64,000 nucleotides of DNA from Acidimicrobiales bacterium (lineage in GTDB: Bacteria; Actinomycetota; Acidimicrobiia; Acidimicrobiales; RAAP-2), in NCBI GenBank assembly GCA_030039755.1, contig JASHUY010000074.1, positions 1 to 64,000 of the forward strand, given 5' to 3'. Made by a program: the position numbers and the translations under genes. Shown one piece after another: positions 16,743 to 24,426 of this stretch (its first letter is position 1; each line of letters starts with the position of its first letter). The notes below the pieces were generated by a model. That model had not been told where the DNA came from. It saw only the letters and a list, made by a program, of their open reading frames with translations, and ran no database searches.

Positions 16743-18194
16743 ATGCGGGGTCGACCAGTGTCCGCCGACCCGCTCGTCGCCGCGCTCTGCGCGGTCCTCG
16801 GCCGTGACCGGGTCCGCGACGACGCCGCAGAGCGGGCGTTGCTCGCGCACGACGCCTCGGTCTTCGCCGGCGGCGCCGCCGGGCCGGTGTGCTTCCCGAC
16901 GAGCACCGAGGAGGTCCGGGCGGTCGTGCGGATCGCCGCCTCCCACGGCAGCGCCGTGGTGCCGCGCGGCGCGGGAACGGGCCTCGCCGGTGGGGCGATC
17001 CCACTCGGCCGGCCCGTGGTCGTGGTGACCACGAAGATGAACCGGATCCTCGAGGTCGACCGCGACGACCGGATCGCCTGGGTCGAGCCGGGAGTGGTGA
17101 ACCTCGACCTCACCAAGCACCTCCGCCCGCTCGGCTTCCACTTCGCACCCGACCCTTCGAGCCAGCAGGCGTGCACGATCGGGGGGAACGTCGCCAACAA
17201 CTCCGGCGGGCCCCACTGCCTCGCGTACGGCGTCACCAGCCAGCACGTGCTGGCGCTCGACGTGGTGCTCCCAGACGGGGAGGTCGTCAGGCTCGGCGGC
17301 CTCGACGCCGAGCCACCGGGCTACGACCTCCGGGGCGCCTTCATCGGCGGTGAAGGAACGCTCGGCATCGCGACGCGCATCGCCGTCCGCATCACGAAGA
17401 ACCCGCCCGCGGTCCGGACGCTCCTGCTCGCGTTCGACAGCATCGAGGAGGCCGCGACGGTGGTGGGGAGGGTCGTCGCGGCGGGCATCGTCCCCGCGGC
17501 CATGGAGGTCATGGACCGCGGCATCACCGTCGCGGTCGAGAACTTCGTGCACGCCGGCTACCCGGTGGACGCGGGGGCCGTGCTCCTCGTCGAGGTCGAC
17601 GGTCCCGAAGCCGGCACCGCCCTCGACGCCGAGCGCATCGCCGAGATCGGTCGGGCCGGCGGAGCGACGAGCGTCCGCACCGCCGCGGGCGAGGAGGAGC
17701 GCGCGCTGCTGTGGCGCGGGCGCAAGACCGCCTTCGGGGCGGTCGCCCAGATCGCTCCTTCTTATTACCTGCACGACACGGTGGTGCCCCGCGCCGCCCT
17801 GCCGCAGGTGTTGCGCGCCGTCTACGAGATCGCGGAGCGCCACGGCCTCATGGTGGTGAACGTCTTCCACGCAGGGGACGGGAACCTGCACCCGCTGCTG
17901 CTCTTCGACCCGCGAGAGCCGGGGACCCTCGCGCGGGTGCACGCCGCGGGCCGGGAGATCGTCGAGGTCTCGCTCGCCGCGGGGGGCGTCCTGTCCGGCG
18001 AGCACGGGGTCGGGGTCGAAAAGCGCGACTACATGCCGCTCCAGTTCTCCGACGTCGACCTGGACCACCAGAACCGGCTGCGCCGGGCGTTCGACCCCGC
18101 GTGCCGGGCGAACCCGGGCAAGGTCCTCCCGAGCGGCCACAGCTGCGCCGACATCCAGTCGCTCGAACGCCTGCCCGCCGGGGTGTGGGCGTGA
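16743..18194 (+). CDS. glcD: Glycolate oxidase-type FAD-linked subunit (GlcD)
   Basis: A 483-residue FAD-binding oxidoreductase. The PCMH-type FAD domain shows VVPRGAGTGLAGGAIPLG and GGNVANNSGGPHCLAYGVT, with GEGTLGIATRI closing it. The FAD-oxidase C-terminal domain carries the substrate/cofactor segment HAGDGNLHPLLLFD and SGEHGVGVEKRDYM. A GTG at 16758 is an alternative start, because the GG-rich segment before the ATG is too close to it. The stop overlaps the next gene as GTGA, and glcE and glcF follow, so the three-subunit enzyme is complete. It oxidises glycolate (or D-lactate or a similar 2-hydroxy acid) and passes electrons to the quinone pool via GlcF. It is divergent from the formate dehydrogenase operon across 169 bp. 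Confidence 0.9.
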   Translation: MRGRPVSADPLVAALCAVLGRDRVRDDAAERALLAHDASVFAGGAAGPVCFPTSTEEVRAVVRIAASHGSAVVPRGAGTGLAGGAIPLGRPVVVVTTKMNRILEVDRDDRIAWVEPGVVNLDLTKHLRPLGFHFAPDPSSQQACTIGGNVANNSGGPHCLAYGVTSQHVLALDVVLPDGEVVRLGGLDAEPPGYDLRGAFIGGEGTLGIATRIAVRITKNPPAVRTLLLAFDSIEEAATVVGRVVAAGIVPAAMEVMDRGITVAVENFVHAGYPVDAGAVLLVEVDGPEAGTALDAERIAEIGRAGGATSVRTAAGEEERALLWRGRKTAFGAVAQIAPSYYLHDTVVPRAALPQVLRAVYEIAERHGLMVVNVFHAGDGNLHPLLLFDPREPGTLARVHAAGREIVEVSLAAGGVLSGEHGVGVEKRDYMPLQFSDVDLDHQNRLRRAFDPACRANPGKVLPSGHSCADIQSLERLPAGVWA

Positions 18195-19237
18195 CGGCCC
18201 CGGCGCCCGACGGCGCGCTGGTCCGGTTTGCACGCGAGGTCGGCGCCACCGGCCCGGTCGCCGTGGAGGGGGGGCGCACGCGCTGGGACACCGGTGGCGA
18301 CCCCGCTGCGGGGACCCGGCTCCTTCGGGCCCCCGCAGGGATCGTCGAGCACCGGCCCGAGGAGATGACCGTGCGCGTCCGGGCGGGGACGGCGGTGGAC
18401 GAGCTGCACGACGAGCTCGCCGCCACGGGCCAGCGCACGGCGCTCCCCCGGCGCGGCGGGACCGTCGGCGGCGCGCTCGCGGTCGGCGAGAACGACGTGT
18501 GCGTCCTCGGCCGGGGACGGGTACGCGACGCGGTGCTCCAGGTCCGCTACGTGTCGGCCGACGGGGTCGTCGTGACCGGCGGCGGCCCGACCGTGAAGAA
18601 CGTCACGGGGTACGACCTCCCCCGGCTCCTCGTGGGCTCTCTCGGCACGCTCGGCCTCCTCGCCGAAGCGATCCTCCGCACGAACCCGGTCCCCGCCGTC
18701 TCGCGCTGGTTCCGCGCCGAAGGGGCCGTCCCCTTCAAGGCGTTCGACGCGCTGTTCCGTCCCTCCGCGGTCCTCTGGAACGGGTGCACCACCTGGGTGG
18801 AGCTCGAGGGGCACGCGGCCGACGTCGAGGCCGAGCGGCGCGCGCTCGTCGCGGCCACGGCGGTGGCCGGGGGCTGGTCGGAGTGCGACGCCGGACCGGT
18901 GCTCCCCCCCTACCGATGGTCGTTGCGGCCCTCCGAGCTCCGCAGGCTCCACGAGGCGGCTCCCGGCGGGCCCGGCGCGGCCGGCGGGGCCGGCGGGCCC
19001 GGCGAGGCCGGTGAGGCCGGCGGGCACGGCGCGTCGATCGGGGAGCCCAGCGGGCTCGGCGAGCTCGTCGCGTCGATCGGCGTCGGGACCGTCTTCTCGT
19101 CACGTCCGGCGCCGCCGCGTCCGCCGTCCCCCGCACTCGCGGCGCTCGCCGCGCGCGTCAAGCACGAGTTCGATCCCGGTGGCCGGCTGAACCCGGGGCG
19201 GTCGGTCGACCCCGCCGGCTCCGTGAGCCCACGGTGA
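18191..19237 (+). CDS. glcE: Glycolate oxidase FAD-binding subunit (GlcE)
   Basis: A 348-residue second FAD-binding subunit. The PCMH FAD core is recognisable in RVRAGTAVDELHDELAATGQ, LPRRGGTVGGALAVG, GPTVKNVTGYDLPRLLVGSLG and LGLLAEAILRTNPVP. The C-terminal portion is short and ends HEFDPGGRLNPGRS, a conserved ending. Between about residues 256 and 283 it carries a Gly/Ala/Glu-rich insert encoded by imperfect GCCGGC-type repeats (around 18961-19035), unlike the rest of the protein and probably a disordered loop made by repeat expansion. The GTG start is embedded in the glcD stop. It is expected to form a membrane-associated complex with GlcD and GlcF. Confidence 0.87.
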   Translation: MTAPAPDGALVRFAREVGATGPVAVEGGRTRWDTGGDPAAGTRLLRAPAGIVEHRPEEMTVRVRAGTAVDELHDELAATGQRTALPRRGGTVGGALAVGENDVCVLGRGRVRDAVLQVRYVSADGVVVTGGGPTVKNVTGYDLPRLLVGSLGTLGLLAEAILRTNPVPAVSRWFRAEGAVPFKAFDALFRPSAVLWNGCTTWVELEGHAADVEAERRALVAATAVAGGWSECDAGPVLPPYRWSLRPSELRRLHEAAPGGPGAAGGAGGPGEAGEAGGHGASIGEPSGLGELVASIGVGTVFSSRPAPPRPPSPALAALAARVKHEFDPGGRLNPGRSVDPAGSVSPR

Positions 19238-19244
19238 GGTCGGC

Positions 19245-20441
19245 GTGACCACCCTGGGGCTTGACCCCGAGGAGCTCGGCCGGTGCGTGCAGTGCGGGCT
19301 GTGCCTGCCTTCCTGCCCCACCTTCCGCGTGACGGGCGACGAGAGCCAGTCACCGCGCGGGCGGATCGCGCTGATGCGTGCGGTCGAGCACGAGGGCGCG
19401 CCCCTCAGCGCGCCGGTGCGCAGGTCGTTCGAAACGTGCGTGCAGTGCCGCGGCTGCGAGACGGCATGCCCGAGCGGGGTGCCCTTCGGGCACCTCATGG
19501 CGCGGACGCGCGAGGTCATCGTGCAGAGCGGCCTGTCGACCTCCCGGCCGGTCCGCGCGGGCTACGCCGCCCTCGGCCGTCCGCGGCTCGTGCGGGCGGC
19601 GGTCCGCGCCGCGGCCCTCGGCCAGCGGCTCCACGCGGTCCCGGCGTCGGCGGGACTGCCACCGCTTCCGCTCCGGCAGGCGCCGCTGCGCCGCACGGGG
19701 TCCGACGCGCACCTCTTCACGGGCTGCGTCATGGACGCGTGCCAACGCGACGTCCACCGCGACACGGTGCGCGTGCTGGCCGCGGCGGGGTTCGGCGTGG
19801 AGCCGACGGGTGACCGTGTGCCCTGCTGTGGCGCGCTGCACGCCCACGCGGGCCTCGGGAGGGCGGCGCGGAAGCTCGCCGCGGGTGCCGTGCGCGCGCT
19901 CGGCGACGGGCTCCCCGTGCTCGTCAACTCCGCGGGGTGCGGAGCCGCGATGAAGGAGTACGGCCGGCTCCTCGGGTCGGACGCGGCGCGCGAGCTCGCA
20001 GGGCGGGTCTTCGACGTCTCCGAGTGGCTCGCGCCCCGAATGGCGAACCTCCCGGAGGTCCGCCCGCTCGACCTCCGTGTCGCGGTCCAAGACCCGTGCC
20101 ATCTCCGCCACGTCCAGCGTGTCCACGCCGCCACCCGCGCGGTCCTCGCGCCGTTCGTCCGGGAGCTCCTCGAGCTCGACGACGACGGGCTGTGCTGCGG
20201 CGCCGGCGGCTCCTACGCGTTCTTCGAGCGGCGAGAGGCGCGCGCGATCCGAGCCCGAAAGCTGGCGTCGATCGCGCGGTCGGCGCCGGACGTCGTCGCG
20301 AGCGCCAACCCCGGCTGTTCCATGCACCTCGCGGCCGCGGGAGTTCCTGCGGTCCACCCGATGACGCTCGTCGCGCGGGCGCTCGGGGCGCAGGGAGGCG
20401 CTCGGGGCGCACAGGGCGCACAGGGTCGGCTAGGCAGCTGA
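19245..20441 (+). CDS. glcF: Glycolate oxidase iron-sulfur subunit (GlcF)
   Basis: A 398-residue Fe-S electron-transfer subunit. Two [4Fe-4S] ferredoxin motifs stand near the N-terminus (RCVQCGLCLPSCP and TCVQCRGCETACPSG). Two CCG domains follow, with cysteines in RVPCCGALHAHAG and GLCCGAGGSYAF plus ANPGCSMHL. This matches GlcF and related heterodisulfide-reductase-like subunits. GTG at 19245 is 7 bp after the glcE stop. The last 20 residues (ALGAQGGARGAQGAQG) are low-complexity, encoded by short GGCGCACAGG-type repeats at about 20386-20427, and probably extend beyond the folded domain. Confidence 0.9.
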   Translation: MTTLGLDPEELGRCVQCGLCLPSCPTFRVTGDESQSPRGRIALMRAVEHEGAPLSAPVRRSFETCVQCRGCETACPSGVPFGHLMARTREVIVQSGLSTSRPVRAGYAALGRPRLVRAAVRAAALGQRLHAVPASAGLPPLPLRQAPLRRTGSDAHLFTGCVMDACQRDVHRDTVRVLAAAGFGVEPTGDRVPCCGALHAHAGLGRAARKLAAGAVRALGDGLPVLVNSAGCGAAMKEYGRLLGSDAARELAGRVFDVSEWLAPRMANLPEVRPLDLRVAVQDPCHLRHVQRVHAATRAVLAPFVRELLELDDDGLCCGAGGSYAFFERREARAIRARKLASIARSAPDVVASANPGCSMHLAAAGVPAVHPMTLVARALGAQGGARGAQGAQGRLGS

Positions 20442-20527
20442 CGGCCACCGTCCGCCGGGCGTAGTTTCACGAGGATCGCAGTGAGCCGGCGGGAGGTGCA
20501 GGCACGAGGAGTCCACGAGGAGACGCG

Positions 20528-21328
20528 GTGGTGGACGAGACGGCCGGGCGGGGCACGCCGGGGGGCTTGCGGCTCCCCGGAGAGATCCGTGCGTGCCTGT
20601 TCGACCTGGACGGCGTCCTCACCGACACCGCGGCGATCCACGCAGCGGCGTGGAAGGAGACGTTCGACGAGCTCCTGCGCAGCCGTGCCTCGGCCTCGGG
20701 TGAACGGTTCGTGCCCTTCGACCCCGTGAGGGACTACGACGAGCACGTCGACGGCCGACCCCGGCTCGACGGCACCCGCGAGTTCCTGCGGGCCCGGGGG
20801 ATCGCCCTTCCCGAAGGATCCCCCGGGGACCCTCCCGGCGCGCAGACGGTCGCGGGCCTGTCCAATCGCGAGGACGAGCTGTTCCTCTCGCGTCTTCACC
20901 GCCAGGGCGTAGAGCCCTACCCGGGATCGGTGCGTTTCGTCCGAGCCGTCCGGAGGGCGGGGCTCCGGACGGCGGTCGTCTCTTCGAGCGCGAACGCCGG
21001 CGAGGTGCTGGCGGCGGCGGGCCTTGCCGACCTCATGGACGACCGCGTGGACGGAGCCGTCGCGGCCGCAGAGCACCTGGCCGGCAAGCCGGCCCCGGAC
21101 ACGTACCTCGCTGCGGCACGACGACTGGGCGTCGCGCCGTCGGCGTCCGCGGTGTTCGAAGACGCCTTGGCGGGGGTGGAGGCGGGGAAGGCGGGCGGGT
21201 TCGGATGGGTGGTCGGGATCGACCGCGTCGGGCAGGCGGCCGAGCTCGCCGCCCGTGGGGCCGATGTCGTCGTGCCCGACCTCGGCGACCTCATCGACGA
21301 ACGGCCCCAGCCGTTCCATCGTCACTGA
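20528..21328 (+). CDS. HAD-superfamily beta-phosphoglucomutase-like protein
   Basis: A 266-residue HAD hydrolase/mutase. Motif I is FDLDGVLTDT (near residue 25, two catalytic Asp), with a helical cap domain containing AAWKETFDELL. Motif II is VVSSS, motif III is the Lys in AGKPAPDTYLAAARRLG, and motif IV is FEDALAGVEAGKAGG. The cap sequence and its pairing with a GH65 gene only 2 bp downstream point to beta-phosphoglucomutase, which turns beta-glucose 1-phosphate into glucose 6-phosphate. GTG at 20528 has GAGGAG upstream and is one of two adjacent GTG codons. Confidence 0.87.
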   Translation: MVDETAGRGTPGGLRLPGEIRACLFDLDGVLTDTAAIHAAAWKETFDELLRSRASASGERFVPFDPVRDYDEHVDGRPRLDGTREFLRARGIALPEGSPGDPPGAQTVAGLSNREDELFLSRLHRQGVEPYPGSVRFVRAVRRAGLRTAVVSSSANAGEVLAAAGLADLMDDRVDGAVAAAEHLAGKPAPDTYLAAARRLGVAPSASAVFEDALAGVEAGKAGGFGWVVGIDRVGQAAELAARGADVVVPDLGDLIDERPQPFHRH

Positions 21329-21330
21329 TC

Positions 21331-23685
21331 GTGCTCGGTCACCCGTCCTTCAGCGTCGAGCCCTGGCAGCTGACCGAGGTCGCGCTGGACCTCGACGTCC
21401 TGGCGCAGACCGAGTCGCTGTTCGCGTTGTCCAACGGCCACCTCGGGATGCGCGGCAACTTGGACGAGGGCGAGCCCTACGGGTTGCCCGGGACGTACCT
21501 CAACTCGGTGTACGAGCTCCGGCCGTTGCCGTACGCCGAAGTCGGGTACGGGAACCCCGAGTCGCTGCAGTCGGTCGTGAACGTCACCAACGGCAAGGTC
21601 ATCCGGCTCCTGGTGAACGACGAGCCGCTCAACGTCCGCTACGGGAAGCTCCTGGCGCACCGGCGCTCCTTGGACTTCCGCACGGGGGTGCTCGACCGGG
21701 AGTTCGAATGGCAGAGCCCGTCCGGTGCCCGCGTCCGCGTGCGATCCAAGCGCATGGTGTCGCTGGTCCAGCGCGCCGTCGCCGCCATTCACTACGAGGT
21801 GGAGGGTGTCGACCGACCGGTGCGGGTCGCGATCCAGTCCGAGCTGATCGCCAACGAGACCGTGCCCGTCTTCGCCGACGACCCGAGGGCGGCGAGCGCG
21901 CCCGAATCGCCGCTCGAGCCGGAGGCGCACATCGCCAACGGCACGAGGGCGGCCCTCCTCCACCAGGTGCGGAGCAGCGGCTTGCGGGTCGCTGCGGCCA
22001 TGGACCACACGTACGTGGCGCCGGAGGAGACCGAGACGACCTCCGAGTCCTCCGCCGACGTCGCGCGTCTCACCGTGGTGAGCAGCCTCGCCCCCGGCGA
22101 GCGGCTCTCCCTCACGAAGTTCCTCGCCTATGGATGGTCCTCCGTGCGGTCGCGACCGGCTCTCCAGGACCAGGTCGCGGGCGCGCTGGAGGTGGCCCGC
22201 CACACGGGCTGGGACGCGTTGGCGGACGAGCAGCGCCGCGCCCTTGACGACTTCTGGGGAAGAGCCGACGTCGAGGTCGTCGGCGATCCCGAGATGCAGC
22301 AAGCGGTGCGTTTCGCCATGTTCCACCTCTACCAGGCCGCGGCGCGCGCCGAACTGCGACCCATCCCGGCGAAAGGGCTCACGGGGCCCGGCTACGACGG
22401 CCACACCTTCTGGGACATGGACGTCTTCGTGCTGGACTTCCTGACGGCCACGTCTCCGGGGACCGCGGCGGACGCGCTGCGTTGGCGTCGATCCCTCTTG
22501 CCCGACGCGCGCGCCCGGGCGCGCCAGCTCGGCCTGTCCGGGGCGGCTTTCCCGTGGCGGACGATCGACGGAAAGGAGAGCTCCGCGTACTGGCCCGCCG
22601 GGACGGCCGCCTTCCACATCGGGGCCGACGTCGCCTATGCCGTGGTGCGCTACCTGCGGGCCACCGAGGACCAGGACTTCGCGCGTGACGCCGGTCTCGA
22701 GCTCCTGGTGGAGACGGCGCGGCTCTGGCATTCGCTCGGCCACGAGGACGCCGGCGGCGGCTTCCGAATCGACGGCGTCACCGGACCGGACGAGTACAGC
22801 GCGCTGGGCGACAACAACGTGTACACGAACGTCATGGCGCAGCTGAACCTGGACGCGGCTGCCGCGTGCGCGACCCGCCATCCGGCGCGCGCCCACGAGC
22901 TCGGCGTCCTTCCCGGAGAGACCGGCGCCTGGCGTGGCGCCGCCAAGGCGATGGTGATCCCCTACGACAGGCGGCTCGGAGTCCATCCGCAGGCGGAGGG
23001 GTTCACGGACCACGAGGTGTGGGACTTCGCCGGGACCCGCCCCGACCAGTACCCGTTGCTGTTGCACTTCCCGTACTTCGACCTCTACCGCAAGCAGGTC
23101 GTGAAGCAAGCCGACCTGGTATTGGCGCTCCACCTGCGCGGCGACGCCTTCAGCGAAGAGGACAAGGTCCGCGACTTCGACTACTACGAGCGGATCACGG
23201 TGCGGGACTCGTCACTCTCCGCCTGCTGCCAGGCGGTCATCGCCGCCGAGGTGGGACCGCTCGAGCTCGCGTACCGCTACGCCGAGGAGTCGGCGCACAT
23301 GGACCTCTCGGACCTCGAGCACAACGTGCGCGACGGCCTGCACCTGGCGTCGCTCGCCGGCACGTGGATGGCCCTCGTCGACGGCTTCGGCGGGATGCGG
23401 TCGACGGACGAGGGCCTCTCGTTCCATCCCTCCCTTCCGAGGGCTCTCAGCCGACTCCGCTTCCGCGTGGTGTACCGGTCCAGGCAGCTCCGCGTGACCG
23501 TAGGCCGGCGTGAGGCGACGTACGAGTTGCTGAAGGGGGAGCGCCTGTCGTTCTCCCACTACTCCGACGTCGTGCAGCTCGAGGAGGGCGCCGGGGCACG
23601 GCGCGCGATCCCGTCCCGGCCCAGGCGGCCGAGCCCGAGCCAACCCGTGGGAAGGGAGCCGAGGCGGTTCAGGACCGAGACCTGA
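21331..23685 (+). CDS. Glycoside hydrolase family 65 disaccharide phosphorylase (trehalose/maltose/kojibiose type)
   Basis: A 784-residue enzyme with a beta-sandwich N-terminal domain (FALSNGHLGMRGNLDEG), an (alpha/alpha)6 barrel and a C-terminal domain (STDEGLSFHPSLP). The catalytic acid region of GH65 is GVTGPDEYSALGDNNVYTN, and the barrel motif TFWDMDVFVLDF is present. GH65 enzymes phosphorolyse alpha-glucosides to beta-glucose 1-phosphate, the substrate of the co-transcribed HAD mutase, so the pair makes a complete route to glucose 6-phosphate. The start is a GTG 2 bp after the HAD stop. Which disaccharide is used cannot be decided here. Trehalose is common for actinobacterial pairs. Confidence 0.88.
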   Translation: MLGHPSFSVEPWQLTEVALDLDVLAQTESLFALSNGHLGMRGNLDEGEPYGLPGTYLNSVYELRPLPYAEVGYGNPESLQSVVNVTNGKVIRLLVNDEPLNVRYGKLLAHRRSLDFRTGVLDREFEWQSPSGARVRVRSKRMVSLVQRAVAAIHYEVEGVDRPVRVAIQSELIANETVPVFADDPRAASAPESPLEPEAHIANGTRAALLHQVRSSGLRVAAAMDHTYVAPEETETTSESSADVARLTVVSSLAPGERLSLTKFLAYGWSSVRSRPALQDQVAGALEVARHTGWDALADEQRRALDDFWGRADVEVVGDPEMQQAVRFAMFHLYQAAARAELRPIPAKGLTGPGYDGHTFWDMDVFVLDFLTATSPGTAADALRWRRSLLPDARARARQLGLSGAAFPWRTIDGKESSAYWPAGTAAFHIGADVAYAVVRYLRATEDQDFARDAGLELLVETARLWHSLGHEDAGGGFRIDGVTGPDEYSALGDNNVYTNVMAQLNLDAAAACATRHPARAHELGVLPGETGAWRGAAKAMVIPYDRRLGVHPQAEGFTDHEVWDFAGTRPDQYPLLLHFPYFDLYRKQVVKQADLVLALHLRGDAFSEEDKVRDFDYYERITVRDSSLSACCQAVIAAEVGPLELAYRYAEESAHMDLSDLEHNVRDGLHLASLAGTWMALVDGFGGMRSTDEGLSFHPSLPRALSRLRFRVVYRSRQLRVTVGRREATYELLKGERLSFSHYSDVVQLEEGAGARRAIPSRPRRPSPSQPVGREPRRFRTET

Positions 23686-23742
23686 CGACGTCGCTCCCTC
23701 CTTCCGAACGCGTCCCGACGCGCCGCCGTCACCCGCGCACGC

Positions 23743-24426
23743 TCACGGCGCGCCTTCCTCGAAGCGCAGACCCGACCCCGGCTCGGTGAGGAAGTACCTC
23801 GGGCGTGACGGGTCCGGCTCAAGCTTGCGCCTGATCGAGACCATGTACACGCGCAGCAGGTTGCTCTTCGTGTTCTGGAGCCCCCAGATGTCGGCGAGCA
23901 GCTGCCGCTGGGTGAAGAGCTTGCCGGGGCTGCGCACGAGCCGCTCCACGACCTGCCACTCGGTCGCCGTCAGGTGCACCGCCTGCCCGTTGGTCAACTC
24001 GGCCCGGTGACGCTCCAGGTCGATCACGAAGTCCTTGGTCCGCACCAACGGTCGCTCACCGGCCACCTCGGGGCGCCGCAGCGCGACACGGATCCGGGCC
24101 ATGAGCTCGTCCATCCCGAACGGCTTGGTCACGTAGTCGTTCGCGCCGGCGTCCAAGGCGGCCACCTTCTCCGGCTCCCCCGCTCGGGCGGAGAGCACGA
24201 CGATCGGGGTTGTCGACCATCCCCGCAGCCCACGGATCACTTCGATCCCGTCCATGTCCGGCAACCCGAGGTCCAAGACGACGGCGTCGGGGTGGTGCCG
24301 CGCGGCGAGGGCCAGGGCCTGGTGGCCGCCCGTCGCGAGCAGGACCTTGTAGCCGCGTGCCTCCAGGTTCACGCCCATGGTCCGCAGGATCGGCCGCTCG
24401 TCGTCGACGACGAGGACGGAGCTCAC
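23743..24426 (-). CDS. kdpE: Two-component response regulator KdpE
   Basis: A 227-residue OmpR-type regulator. The receiver domain has the acidic pair in VVDDERP, the phosphorylated Asp in DAVVLDLGLPDMDG, the Thr/Ser switch in VVLSAR and the Lys in YVTKPFG. The winged-helix DNA-binding domain covers the C-terminal 100 residues (LTATEWQVVERLVRSPGKLFTQRQLL, then YMVSIRRKLE). GTG at 24426 overlaps the kdpD stop as GTGA. A longer frame exists upstream but only reads through kdpD in another frame. It activates kdpFABC under K+ limitation or osmotic stress in known systems. Here it is the last gene of the same operon. Confidence 0.93.
   Translation of the reverse strand: MSSVLVVDDERPILRTMGVNLEARGYKVLLATGGHQALALAARHHPDAVVLDLGLPDMDGIEVIRGLRGWSTTPIVVLSARAGEPEKVAALDAGANDYVTKPFGMDELMARIRVALRRPEVAGERPLVRTKDFVIDLERHRAELTNGQAVHLTATEWQVVERLVRSPGKLFTQRQLLADIWGLQNTKSNLLRVYMVSIRRKLEPDPSRPRYFLTEPGSGLRFEEGAP

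Noticed and set aside
14889-18233. A 1114-residue leftward reading frame opposite glcD and fdhA
   Set aside because: Composition is typical of GC-rich shadow frames, and it contradicts strong motif-rich genes on both strands.
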